DNA of 64,000 nt from NCBI GenBank assembly GCA_027308685.1, contig DAIDEE010000012.1, positions 1-64,000 of the forward strand, in the 5' to 3' direction. The stretch is from Acidocella sp. Lineage in GTDB: Bacteria; Pseudomonadota; Alphaproteobacteria; Acetobacterales; Acetobacteraceae. A program made the position numbers and the translations under genes. Below the pieces are notes generated by a model, which saw nothing but the letters and a program-made list of their open reading frames with translations, searched no databases and was not told the DNA's origin. Positions within the stretch are counted from its first letter, which is position 1; every line of letters starts with the position of its first letter. Below are positions 44,471-52,658 of the stretch, piece after piece.

Positions 44471-44527
44471 GTGACAAACGCGACGGGTATTCAGTTGCAG
44501 TTTTGTGACATTTAAGGGTTTGTGACA
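44471..44527 (-). promoter_or_regulatory. Pho-box-like repeats upstream of pstS
   Basis: On the minus strand TGTCAC occurs at 44522-44527, 44505-44510 and 44471-44476, the first two as TGTCACAAA and set 17 bp apart. They lie 86-142 bp before the GTG. Spacing differs from the classical 11-bp period, but the hexamer matches the PhoB half-site. Confidence 0.55.
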
Positions 44528-44598
44528 GTCGCCAGCGTTACATTTTGTGCGCGTTTTGACGGATTGCACAGCGCCGGGTTGGCGTTTAGCAGGTTCAT

Positions 44599-45141
44599 AT
44601 GACAACGGATGTGACCCGAAAGCTCGATAATCGCTCGCTATTTATCGGTTTTTTCCAGATCGGTATCGTGGGGTTCGGCGGGGTTCTGGCGGTTGCGCGG
44701 CGCGCGGTGGTTGAAGAGCGTAAATGGCTTACGGCAACTGAATTTAGCGAGCTGTTCAGTCTTTGCCAATTCATGCCGGGCGCAAACATTACCAATTTTG
44801 CCTTTGCGTTTGGTAGCCGCCATGGCGGGCTGCGTGGCGCTGCCGCCGCAGTCTCCGGCCTGCTGGCGGCACCGTTGGTGATCGTGCTGATTATGGGGGC
44901 ATTGTTCCAGCAATACGCGACTGTCCCCTTGGTTCAGCATTCCGTGCGGGGCATGGCCGCGGCGGCGGCCGGGCTGATTGCTGCGACGGCAATCAAAATG
45001 GCGCTACCTTCGGTCAAGCAATTACGGTCAGTTTTGGTTTTGGCGGCGGCGGTGGGGTTGGTGGTTGGGTTTCACCTTTCGCTGCCGGTCACCATGCTTG
45101 CACTATTGCCGGTTTCGGTGGCTTTGGCGTGGCGCCCATGA
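44599..45141 (+). CDS. Chromate transporter family protein, N-terminal half subunit
   Basis: The protein has 180 residues; CAGG lies 5 nt before the ATG. It is a single CHR domain with GFFQIGIVGFGG near 17-28, WLTATEFSELFSLCQFMPGANITNFAF and about five hydrophobic segments. Long ChrA proteins contain two such domains; here they are encoded separately, with an ATGA overlap to the second. Family members export chromate or take part in sulfate-related anion transport. The substrate is assumed from the family. Confidence 0.88.
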   Translation: MTTDVTRKLDNRSLFIGFFQIGIVGFGGVLAVARRAVVEERKWLTATEFSELFSLCQFMPGANITNFAFAFGSRHGGLRGAAAAVSGLLAAPLVIVLIMGALFQQYATVPLVQHSVRGMAAAAAGLIAATAIKMALPSVKQLRSVLVLAAAVGLVVGFHLSLPVTMLALLPVSVALAWRP

Positions 45142-45656
45142 ACCTGCTGGGCGATTTGTTCACGCTGTTTGCAAAATTATCGCTCCTGGCAGTTGGCGGC
45201 GTGAATTCGACGGTCCCGGCAATCATCCGGATGGTGGTCGATCAGCGTCATTGGATAACAACCCGGCAATTTTCCCAGCTTTTCGCCATTGCCCAGGCGG
45301 CTCCGGGGCCAAACATGCTGATTGTCGCGCTGATCGGGCAGCATGTGGCAGGCGTCGCCGGTGCTCTGGCTGCAACAGTCGGCACTGTGCTGCCATCGGG
45401 CATTTTGGTCTTGTATGTCTCGAACATCTGGCACCGCTTTCAGCATGCGCGGTGGCGACGGATTTTGCAGGCAGCAATTATCCCAATTACCGGCGGGTTG
45501 ATATTGTCAGCCGCTTACGTTTTGGTGCGCGCCGCTGATACCGGCTGGGTGTTGGCTCTGGTAACCGTAACTTCAACTTTGTTGTGCCTGACAACCAGGC
45601 TGCACCCGTTGTGGCTACTGGCGGGTGGGCTGCTGGCTGGCCTGATTTTCACTTAA
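45138..45656 (+). CDS. Chromate transporter family protein, C-terminal half subunit
   Basis: The protein has 172 residues from ATG 45138; the ATGA overlap with the upstream gene implies coupled translation. The CHR domain shows FTLFAKLSLLAVGGVNSTVPAI, WITTRQFSQLFAIAQAAPGPNML and hydrophobic segments to the end. The GP-x-N-motif (APGPNML) matches the second half of ChrA. It presumably works as a heterodimer with its neighbour. It overlaps the convergent hydrolase gene by 4 bp. Confidence 0.88.
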   Translation: MNLLGDLFTLFAKLSLLAVGGVNSTVPAIIRMVVDQRHWITTRQFSQLFAIAQAAPGPNMLIVALIGQHVAGVAGALAATVGTVLPSGILVLYVSNIWHRFQHARWRRILQAAIIPITGGLILSAAYVLVRAADTGWVLALVTVTSTLLCLTTRLHPLWLLAGGLLAGLIFT

Positions 45657-46309
45657 CGTAAATGCTCCGCGAGGAAGGCCAGGCTGCGTAGTTCAGCTAG
45701 TTCGCAATCGCGCGCGCTGTAGCTGGCGCGTTCCTCGCAGCCGAAGCCATGCTGGGCACCAGGATACACCAATACCGGCATGTGAGGGTGCGCAGCCTTA
45801 ATGGACTCGACATCCGACATCGGGATGCCTTTGTCGTTTTCGCCAAAGTGCAGTTGCACGGGGCAATGCGGCTTTTCATCGCGAGTCCCGGCAATCGCAC
45901 CGCCGTACCAGCCAACGGCAGCTTTGAATTTCCGGCTGCGGGTTGCACCCAGCCAGGCCAGCGAACCACCCCAGCAATAGCCAATAATCCCCACTGGTTT
46001 GTCGCCAAAGGCGGTGGCAGTGGCTTCAATGTCGGCCAGCGCATCGGAGTCGGAAATTTTGGCTTTCAACAATTTGCCGGCCTCAACATCCTCCGCCGTA
46101 TAGCCTAGTTCAGCGTTTCTCTCGACGCGGTCGAACAATGCGGGGGACAGCACCCGGTAGCCGTAACCAGCCAGCCGCTCGCTGACCGCCCGCATGTGGC
46201 GGTTCACTCCGAAGATCTCCTGCACCACCACCAGCCCGCGCGGCGCGTTGAGATTTCCTGCTTCAAACGCGGAAAACTGATGACCATCGGCGGCGGTGAG
46301 AGAGATCAT
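45653..46309 (-). CDS. Dienelactone hydrolase family protein
   Basis: The protein has 218 residues from ATG 46309, with GAGGAG 8 nt upstream. The catalytic triad is C112 (GYCWGGSLAW), D159 (GENDKGIP) and H187 (GAQHGFGC). VVVQEIFGVNRHMRAV near the N-terminus is typical of the family. These enzymes hydrolyse dienelactone in chloroaromatic breakdown, but many homologues in bacteria without such pathways have unknown substrates. A longer frame up to 46516 would overlap rppH, so it was not chosen. Confidence 0.9.
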   Translation of the reverse strand: MISLTAADGHQFSAFEAGNLNAPRGLVVVQEIFGVNRHMRAVSERLAGYGYRVLSPALFDRVERNAELGYTAEDVEAGKLLKAKISDSDALADIEATATAFGDKPVGIIGYCWGGSLAWLGATRSRKFKAAVGWYGGAIAGTRDEKPHCPVQLHFGENDKGIPMSDVESIKAAHPHMPVLVYPGAQHGFGCEERASYSARDCELAELRSLAFLAEHLR

Positions 46310-46337
46310 GCACGCGGCTCCTCGGGACTGTTGGGGC

Positions 46338-46835
46338 TCAATTTTGGGCTGCAAATCTGGCGAAGTCATGTGCCAGAATTTCGTAGATGGGGCGCTTGAA
46401 CGAGACGGCAATGGCGGGAAGCTCGGCAAGTGCCGCCCATCGCCAGGCATCGAACTCGGGGTGCGGGTCAGCATCGAGCCGGATTTCGTCGTCTGACCCC
46501 AGGAATTTGAGGGCAAACCATTTTTGTCGTTGGCCGCGGTAACGGCCCTTAAAGGCCACGCCGATCAAATGATGTGGCAGGTCATATTGCAGCCAGTCCG
46601 GGTGGACACCGATGATTTTGGCATTGGCGGTGCCGATTTCCTCGGATAACTCGCGCAAGATGGCGACCGAGGGGTCCTCGTCGGAATCAATCCCCCCTTG
46701 TGGCAATTGCCAGCCGCCGGACGGGCCTTCAGCGTGAGGAAAATGCGCCCGGCGAGCCACCAGCACCTGACCCGCCGGGTTGAACAATACCGCGCCGACA
46801 TTCAGCCGGTAGGGCAGGCTCTCTGGTGGCGTCAT
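46338..46835 (-). CDS. rppH: RNA pyrophosphohydrolase
   Basis: The protein has 165 residues, with YRLNVGAVLFNPAGQVLVARR at the start and PSGGWQLPQGGID leading into the Nudix box GGIDSDEDPSVAILRELSEE. TGVHPDW-like and QKWFALKFLG regions follow the RppH/IalA subfamily. It removes pyrophosphate from 5' triphosphorylated RNA to trigger decay. It sits 3 bp after ctpA on the same strand; the ctpA-rppH pairing is common in alphaproteobacteria. Confidence 0.93.
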   Translation of the reverse strand: MTPPESLPYRLNVGAVLFNPAGQVLVARRAHFPHAEGPSGGWQLPQGGIDSDEDPSVAILRELSEEIGTANAKIIGVHPDWLQYDLPHHLIGVAFKGRYRGQRQKWFALKFLGSDDEIRLDADPHPEFDAWRWAALAELPAIAVSFKRPIYEILAHDFARFAAQN

Positions 46836-46838
46836 ACG

Positions 46839-48212
46839 TTAATTAGAAGCCGTGGAGGGTCCCGGCGCGCTCATCGCAGCGGCCAGCTTAATCGCCATCT
46901 GCAACTGGAAGTCAGTTTCCGGCTTGGTGGCATCAAACGCTGGCCAGCTTGTCGGCGGTTTGTCGGGGATAGTTTTGGCTGCTGCCGGCAGTGGAATTGG
47001 CGATGGTAAGGTGGGCGCCGGTACACCTGTCGGGTTTTTGAATGAATTCTGCAGATCGCTCTCGCGCAGGTCAGCGAACTGGTCCTGCGGCTTGCTGGTG
47101 TCCGAGACCTTCACATCCGGGGTGACGCCGAAATCCTGGATCGATTTACCAGACGGTGTGTAATACAGTGCGGTGGTGAGGCGCAGCGCCCCGTTGCCCG
47201 GGATCGGCACCACGGTCTGCACTGAGCCTTTCCCGAAGCTGCGGGTGCCCAGTACCACGGCGCGGCGGTTTTGCTGCAACGCGGCGGTGACAATTTCCGC
47301 GGCCGAGGCGGTGCCTTCGTTGGTCATAACCACAATGGGCGCGCCATTGGTGATGTCGCCCGGCTGGGCGTACCAAACCTGGTCATCCTGGGTATGCCGG
47401 CCATGGGTGGAGACGATTTCACCGGAGTTGAGGAAGTCATCCGAGACCGCCACCGCCTGGTCGAGCAGGCCGCCCGGGTTACCACGCATGTCGAGAATGT
47501 AAGCATGGATATGGCCGCCGGATTGTTTCTGCAACGCGGCAACTGCCTTGCGGATATCCTCATCAGCCTTCTCCGAGAAGCTGGCGAGACGGATATAGCC
47601 GATATCGCCAGCCGCTGAGGTAATCAGCCGGCTCTTCACGGCCTGGATGGAGATGATCTCGCGGGTTATGGTAGCCACCACCGGCGTATTCACCCCCGAG
47701 CGCTTCAGGGTAAGAGTGATTTTGGTGCCGACCGCGCCACGCATTTTATCAACCGCATCGTTCAGTGCCAGGCCTTCCGTGGAATGACCGTCGATATCGA
47801 CGATGATATCACCGGGCTTGATACCGGCCTTGAAGGCGGGCGTGTCGTCGATCGGGCTGATGACTTTCAGCAAGCCGCCGGCTTCAGTGACCTCCAGGCC
47901 TAAACCACCGAACTGGCCGGTGGTTTCCACCTGCATATCGGCATATTGTTTGGCATTCATGTAGCTGCTGTGCGGGTCCAGGCCAGAGAGCATACCGTTG
48001 ATGGCATTATACACTAATTTGTCGGATGGCGGGTCCACCACATAATTTGCCTTGATGCGCTCGAAAATATCGCCGAACAGGGAGAGTTGCTGGTAGGTGC
48101 TGTCGTTGCCAGCCTCCTGGCCCCAGGCATGACGGATGGGCGAGGTGGTGGTGCCGATCACCAGCCCGGACAGGAAAACGCCGCTCAACAATAATCCGTT
48201 CCGCAACTTCAT
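46839..48212 (-). CDS. ctpA: Carboxyl-terminal processing protease (S41)
   Basis: The protein has 457 residues. An N-terminal signal or anchor (LLLSGVFLSGLVIGTTT) precedes a PDZ domain (about 95-180; FGGLGLEV, GIKPGDIIVDIDG). The S41 domain has catalytic S303 (NEGTASAAEIV) and K328 (TRSFGKGS). The protein ends in a Pro-rich tail. It trims C-termini of periplasmic proteins and often acts on peptidoglycan hydrolases, which fits the envC-like gene 88 bp upstream. rppH follows 3 bp downstream. Confidence 0.95.
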   Translation of the reverse strand: MKLRNGLLLSGVFLSGLVIGTTTSPIRHAWGQEAGNDSTYQQLSLFGDIFERIKANYVVDPPSDKLVYNAINGMLSGLDPHSSYMNAKQYADMQVETTGQFGGLGLEVTEAGGLLKVISPIDDTPAFKAGIKPGDIIVDIDGHSTEGLALNDAVDKMRGAVGTKITLTLKRSGVNTPVVATITREIISIQAVKSRLITSAAGDIGYIRLASFSEKADEDIRKAVAALQKQSGGHIHAYILDMRGNPGGLLDQAVAVSDDFLNSGEIVSTHGRHTQDDQVWYAQPGDITNGAPIVVMTNEGTASAAEIVTAALQQNRRAVVLGTRSFGKGSVQTVVPIPGNGALRLTTALYYTPSGKSIQDFGVTPDVKVSDTSKPQDQFADLRESDLQNSFKNPTGVPAPTLPSPIPLPAAAKTIPDKPPTSWPAFDATKPETDFQLQMAIKLAAAMSAPGPSTASN

Positions 48213-48300
48213 TTTATCATCCCTAAGTTAGCCAAGGCTGGTAGCATGGACCCATCGATTAGAAAACATAGTCCGTAAATTATCCAGAGCTAGCCGGAGG

Positions 48301-49440
48301 TTAACGTGAGTTCGGGTTAACCGGCGTGCCGTCCTGGCGGAGTTCGACGTATAGTTGGGGCTGCTTGGCCGGATTTTTAGGGTCGAAGCTCGCCATTTCT
48401 CCCACCGGCTGGCCGCGTGCCACATGCTGACCGGCGCTGACATCGAGCTTGGCCATGCCGGAGAGCACAAACAGGTTGTTCTGCCCACAATCTAGAATGA
48501 CCAGTTCGCCGTATGACTGAAAAATATCGGCAAACTGCACCGGCCCGGCACAAGGTGCTATTACCCGTGCGCCGGGTGCTGCATTGTACGTGACCCCGGT
48601 AGCCGGCCCGGCTAGGGTGGTGGCGCCAAACGACTGAATAACATGGCCCGCCACCGGGGCGTTGCCAGCGATGCTCGGCTTAGCCGAGGGACTAGCCGAG
48701 GGATTAGCCGGGGCGGCGGCGGTACTGGCATTGGCTATTTTTGCCACCACTGCTGCGAGATCACGGACATTGGCATCGGCGGTAATGGCGGCGGCGTTCT
48801 CCTTGGCTTCGGTGTCGGCGTCGGCAGTCTCAGCTGCCTTGGCTGCGGCAATTTGGGCGGTCAGAGCGTCCTCTGCCTTTTGCTGGTCGGCGACTGCGGC
48901 AAGCAGAAGTTTTTGCTGGTCGGTCATCATGGTCAGCAGATGAGTGACGGCCTGGGTTTGGGCCTGAACAGCATTGGCACGGCGCTGAATATCAGCGGCG
49001 ATGCCCTGCATGATGATGATACCGCGCACGGAATCCTGGGGGCGGGCCGGGTTGGCAAGTAGGGTCGCCGCGGGCTGCGCGCTGATCCGCTGCATCACGG
49101 GTAGCAAAGCAGCAAGTGCGGCTTCGTTTTGCTTTAGCGCAATGGCAGCCTGCTGCTGTTGGGTTTGCAGGTCGGCGTAGGTCTCAGTGTCACCGCCGGT
49201 CTGGTCTTCCAGTCGCCGTAACTGCATTGCTGCCTGAATTTGAGCTTCGGCAAGCTGTGCTGCGTTGGCGGCATCAGCGGCTTGTTGAGCATGGGCCGCG
49301 GCCGCGGCCGCCCGGTGCGCGGCTTCAGCTTGTTGAGCCGCCTGCAGAGCTGCTTGTGCTTTGGTAGTGCTGGCTGAATCCGCCAGCGCGGTGGCTGGGG
49401 CGAAGGCCAAGACAAGCAGCAGGACAGCGGCGGTCTTCAT
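48301..49440 (-). CDS. EnvC-like murein hydrolase activator with degenerate LytM domain
   Basis: The protein has 379 residues. Signal peptide 1-20 (LLLVLAFAPATALA) is followed by a long Ala/Gln-rich coiled coil (about 25-240) and a C-terminal M23/LytM-type domain (about 265-379): GHVIQSFGATT, GARVIAPCAGPVQFAD, GELVILDCGQNN, GQHVARGQPVGEM. The zinc ligands of active LytM enzymes are missing: the first His/Asp site reads GVTYNAAP and the HxH motif reads LYVEL. EnvC-type proteins are likewise inactive and instead switch on amidases at the division site. It is immediately after gpmI and before ctpA, a frequent order in alphaproteobacteria. Confidence 0.88.
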   Translation of the reverse strand: MKTAAVLLLVLAFAPATALADSASTTKAQAALQAAQQAEAAHRAAAAAAHAQQAADAANAAQLAEAQIQAAMQLRRLEDQTGGDTETYADLQTQQQQAAIALKQNEAALAALLPVMQRISAQPAATLLANPARPQDSVRGIIIMQGIAADIQRRANAVQAQTQAVTHLLTMMTDQQKLLLAAVADQQKAEDALTAQIAAAKAAETADADTEAKENAAAITADANVRDLAAVVAKIANASTAAAPANPSASPSAKPSIAGNAPVAGHVIQSFGATTLAGPATGVTYNAAPGARVIAPCAGPVQFADIFQSYGELVILDCGQNNLFVLSGMAKLDVSAGQHVARGQPVGEMASFDPKNPAKQPQLYVELRQDGTPVNPNSR

Positions 49441-50958
49441 TCAGGTGAAAAGCACTTTGCCGGTCATCAGCGCTGGTTGTGGAATATGCAGCAAGGCCAG
49501 GATGGTGGGGGCTAGGTCAGCCAGAATACCGTCGTGCAGTTTGGCGTTCGCCGGACCTCCGGCCAGTAGCACCGGCACCGGGTTGAGCGTGTGGGCGGTG
49601 TGCGGTTCGCCGGTAGCGGCATCGCGCATCAGTTCGCAGTTACCATGATCAGCGGTGACCAGCAGCGCCCCCCCCTGCGCGGCAATCGCATCGGCAATCT
49701 CGCCGAGCCCGGCGTCAACCGTCTCCACGGCCTTGATGGCGGCCGGCAGGCTGCCGGTGTGGCCCACCATGTCAGGGTTGGCGAAGTTCAGAATGATCAA
49801 GTCGTATTTGCCGGTGTTGATGGCTGCGACAGCTTTTTCGGTAAGCTCAGGCGCCGACATTTCCGGTTGCAGGTCGTATGTCGCCACCTTGGGTGATGCC
49901 ACCATGATCCGGCTTTCACCTTCATAGGGGTTTTCGCGGCCACCGTTGAGAAAATATGTGACATGCGGGTATTTCTCGGTTTCCGCCATTCGCAACTGCG
50001 TCAGCCCGGCGGCGGAAACCACCTCGCCCAGCAGGTCATCCATACGTTGCGGCGCGAATAAGGTTTGCATGAAAGGGGCCAGCACGTCGCTGTAGGCTGT
50101 CATGCCGATGGCGGTCGTGATGTGCACAATTTTATCGCGCGCAAAACCATCGAACCCGGGGTCAAGCAGGGCGGTGAGAATTTCGCGCACCCGGTCGGCG
50201 CGGAAATTGAAGCAGATAATCGCATCGCCGTCGGTCATGCCGGGATAGCCACCGATGCAGGCCGCAGGGACGAATTCATCGGTAATATGTTCAGCATAGC
50301 TGGCCGTGACGGCATCGGCGGCTTTGTTAAAATGCTTTCCCTGGCCTGCAACGATCAAATGATAGGCTTGGCTGACGCGCTCCCAGCGCTGGTCGCGGTC
50401 CATCGCGTAATAGCGGCCGACCAGCGTGCCGATGCGGGCGTTGGTGGGCAGCGCGGCCTCGAAGGCGGCGACGTATTCATGGGCGCTCTGGGGCGGCGTG
50501 TCACGGCCATCGAGCCAGGCATGAACGACAACGGGAATGCCGGCGGCGGTGAGAATACCGGCCAATGCAATCGCCTGGCCCTGGTGTGAGTGGACGCCGC
50601 CGGGTGAGATAAGGCCCATCAAGTGACAGGTTTTTCCAGAGGTTTTTAATATCGAAATCATGCTGGTTAGCGCGGGGTTTTTGGCCAGCGAGCCGGCTTC
50701 GATCGCGGCATCGATGCGGGGCAATTCCTGCATCACCACCCGCCCGGCGCCGATGTTCAGGTGCCCCACCTCGGAATTGCCCATTTGGCCAGCCGGCAGC
50801 CCCACCACCCGCCCGCAGGTGGTGAGCAGCGCATGCGGTGATGCGGCCCAGAGACGGTCGAAATTCGGGGTATGGGCCTGCGCGACGGCGTTATCAGCGC
50901 TGTCCTCGCGGTAGCCAAAGCCATCGAGGATAACCAGCATGACAGGCTTTTTAGACAT
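49441..50958 (-). CDS. gpmI: 2,3-bisphosphoglycerate-independent phosphoglycerate mutase
   Basis: The protein has 505 residues. LVILDGFGYRED supplies the first metal ligand, phosphoserine S62 lies in GQMGNSEVGHLNIGAGR, and HAWLDGRDTPP, CFNFRADRVRE, LNFANPDMVGHTG and VTADHGNCE follow. It interconverts 3- and 2-phosphoglycerate with two Mn ions. It ends exactly where the envC-like frame begins, suggesting co-transcription. rlmH lies 13 bp upstream. Confidence 0.97.
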   Translation of the reverse strand: MSKKPVMLVILDGFGYREDSADNAVAQAHTPNFDRLWAASPHALLTTCGRVVGLPAGQMGNSEVGHLNIGAGRVVMQELPRIDAAIEAGSLAKNPALTSMISILKTSGKTCHLMGLISPGGVHSHQGQAIALAGILTAAGIPVVVHAWLDGRDTPPQSAHEYVAAFEAALPTNARIGTLVGRYYAMDRDQRWERVSQAYHLIVAGQGKHFNKAADAVTASYAEHITDEFVPAACIGGYPGMTDGDAIICFNFRADRVREILTALLDPGFDGFARDKIVHITTAIGMTAYSDVLAPFMQTLFAPQRMDDLLGEVVSAAGLTQLRMAETEKYPHVTYFLNGGRENPYEGESRIMVASPKVATYDLQPEMSAPELTEKAVAAINTGKYDLIILNFANPDMVGHTGSLPAAIKAVETVDAGLGEIADAIAAQGGALLVTADHGNCELMRDAATGEPHTAHTLNPVPVLLAGGPANAKLHDGILADLAPTILALLHIPQPALMTGKVLFT

Positions 50959-50971
50959 TATGACTTCTCTC

Positions 50972-51427
50972 TTATGGTCGGCCAGCGCGATGGTAGGGAT
51001 GGCCGGTGTTGATCATTTGGGCACGATAAATTTGTTCTGCCAGCAGGGGCCGCACGATCATGTGCGGCCAGGTGAGCCGGCCAAGCGATAAAACAGCATT
51101 GGCACGGGCGATGATGCTGGCATCCAACCCTTCGGCGCCGCCGATGACAAAGGTGAGGAGTTTACCCGAGTCGGTCCAGCCATTCAGCATTTTGGCTAGT
51201 TCCAGGCTGTCGGGCGACTTACCGGCGGTATCCATCGCGATAACGAAATCCTGTGGTGCGATGGCGGCGCTCAAGGTTTCGGCCTCGCGGCGTTTGATTT
51301 CAACCGGAGCGCCAACGCCGTCGTTGAACTCCTGGAGGGTCATTTTTGGCTTGATGCGGGCGGCGTAGCGGGTAAAAATTTCAGCCTCGGGGCCGGGTTT
51401 GCCGCGTCCGATGGCTAGCAGACGCAT
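50972..51427 (-). CDS. rlmH: 23S rRNA (pseudouridine1915-N3)-methyltransferase
   Basis: The protein has 151 residues from ATG 51427, with GGGGAG 6 nt upstream. It is a SPOUT methyltransferase with FVIGGAEGLD and the knot region LSLGRLTWPHMIVRPLLAEQIYRA, ending HPYHRAG, all typical of RlmH. It methylates pseudouridine 1915 of 23S rRNA on 70S ribosomes. It follows rsfS by 55 bp, the standard rsfS-rlmH order. Confidence 0.96.
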   Translation of the reverse strand: MRLLAIGRGKPGPEAEIFTRYAARIKPKMTLQEFNDGVGAPVEIKRREAETLSAAIAPQDFVIAMDTAGKSPDSLELAKMLNGWTDSGKLLTFVIGGAEGLDASIIARANAVLSLGRLTWPHMIVRPLLAEQIYRAQMINTGHPYHRAGRP

Positions 51428-51482
51428 CGAAAGCTCCCCGCTTTCGCGGGGGTGGCCGTATGGTAACTGTATATTTGAACAA

Positions 51483-51908
51483 TCATTCTTCGAGCGTGGA
51501 GGGTTCGTCGAGGTCGGCACCCCACATTTTTTCAAGCCCATACAAAATTCGGGAGTCCGGCTTGAATAAATGCACGATAATATCGCCAGCGTCGATCAGC
51601 ACCCAATCAGTGCCGTTGGCGCCTTCCAGGCGGACCTTCTTGAAGCCGGCTTCCACCAGTTTTTCATTTAAATGCATAGCCATGGCAGAAATCTGGCGGT
51701 CAGCGAGGCCGGTGGCGATTACCATACGGTCAGCAAAGCTGGCGCGGCCCGCGAGGTCGATGGCAACGATATCTTCCGCTTTATCCTCATCCAGGCTCTC
51801 CCAGATAACGGCCTGCATCCGGTCAAGCTCGGCAACCGAGGTTTTGACAACGGCTTTTTTGGTGCGTGGCCCAGCGATGGTGGCTTTTTTGCGCGGCGTA
51901 CCAGGCAT
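51483..51908 (-). CDS. rsfS: Ribosome silencing factor RsfS (start uncertain)
   Basis: The core (SLDEDKAEDIVAIDLAGRAS, FADRMVIATGLADRQISAMA, TDWVLIDAGDIIVHLF, YGLEKMWG) is a complete RsfS/Iojap domain, which binds L14 and blocks subunit joining. ATG 51908 gives 141 residues but has no ribosome site. The frame stays open upstream to 52037 and encodes an Ala/Arg/Lys-rich extension with coding-like codons. AAGGAG lies exactly 8 nt before an in-frame ATC at 52025 (adding 39 residues). The true start may therefore be that ATC. Positions given use the conventional ATG. The gene lies between nadD and rlmH. Confidence 0.93.
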   Translation of the reverse strand: MPGTPRKKATIAGPRTKKAVVKTSVAELDRMQAVIWESLDEDKAEDIVAIDLAGRASFADRMVIATGLADRQISAMAMHLNEKLVEAGFKKVRLEGANGTDWVLIDAGDIIVHLFKPDSRILYGLEKMWGADLDEPSTLEE

Positions 51909-52022
51909 GGCGGGCAACGCATCAGCGGCGGCGGTGGCTGGTTTGGCAGCGCGTTTGCGAGATGCGGAAGAAGTGCTGGCGGTGGCGGCTCGCGGGGCGG
52001 CGGTCCGGGACGGTGGACGAGA

Positions 52023-52039
52023 GATGGCGAAAACTCCTT
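52023..52039 (-). promoter_or_regulatory. Strong ribosome site facing an in-frame ATC of rsfS
   Basis: On the minus strand TAAGGAG (overlapping the nadD stop codon TAA) is followed by TTTTCGCC and then ATC at 52025. The ATC is in frame with rsfS, and no ATG, GTG, TTG or CTG occurs in that frame until TTG at 51917. The layout looks like translational coupling of rsfS to nadD with a rare start codon. Confidence 0.6.
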
Positions 52040-52658
52040 AAAACGATGGCCGGGACAAGCGAGCCCGAAGTGCGGTGGCTGAGGTCGAATTTTCCTTCAC
52101 GGGCAGCAATATCCAGGCTGGCGCTTTGGCTGCGGCAAGACATAGCCCAGAGCGCGCCGGAAGGCGATGGTGGGCCAGTCGTTTGACAGCCTGACCCGCC
52201 AAAGCCGGGCGAGTTTGCCCCGGGCGGGGCAGAATCAGCATCGGCATGGCGTGCACAATTTGCTGCCAACGCCCCCATTTTGGCAGTTGGGCGAGGTTGT
52301 CTGCCCCCATCAGCCAGATGAACTGCGTCCGGGGGAAGCGTTTTTTAAGCGCTGCCATGGTGTCGGCGGTGTAAATCGTCCCGAGTTTTTGTTCGATATC
52401 GGTGGCGATGATCCGCCTGCCGTCGACAATTTTGCGGGCCGAAGCCAGCCGGTCGGCAAATGGGGCCATGCCGAGCGCTGGTTTCAGCGGGTTGCCTGGG
52501 GAGACCATGAGCCAGAGCTGGTTGAGCCCGCAGTGCACCATCGCCTGCCGGGCCACATGCAGATGCCCTGCGTGAGCTGGATTGAACGAGCCGCCCAGCA
52601 CGCCGATTCGTAACGCCGCGCGATGGCCGGGTGTGAAATGGCCGGATGTAAATTTCAG
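52038..52658 (-). CDS. nadD: Nicotinate-nucleotide adenylyltransferase (start not ATG)
   Basis: The nucleotidyltransferase motif RIGVLGGSFNPAHAGHLHVA, WLMVSPGNPLKP, WLMGADNLAQLPKW and the C-terminal STSATALRARL identify NadD, which makes deamido-NAD from nicotinate mononucleotide. No ATG, GTG or TTG lies at a sensible place before the motif. CTG at 52658, overlapping the proA stop as CTGA with AGG 7 nt upstream, gives 206 residues and is chosen here. The frame remains open to 52814, but that part overlaps proA and looks like shadow. It belongs to the proA-nadD-rsfS-rlmH-gpmI run. Confidence 0.9.
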   Translation of the reverse strand: MKFTSGHFTPGHRAALRIGVLGGSFNPAHAGHLHVARQAMVHCGLNQLWLMVSPGNPLKPALGMAPFADRLASARKIVDGRRIIATDIEQKLGTIYTADTMAALKKRFPRTQFIWLMGADNLAQLPKWGRWQQIVHAMPMLILPRPGQTRPALAGQAVKRLAHHRLPARSGLCLAAAKAPAWILLPVKENSTSATALRARLSRPSF

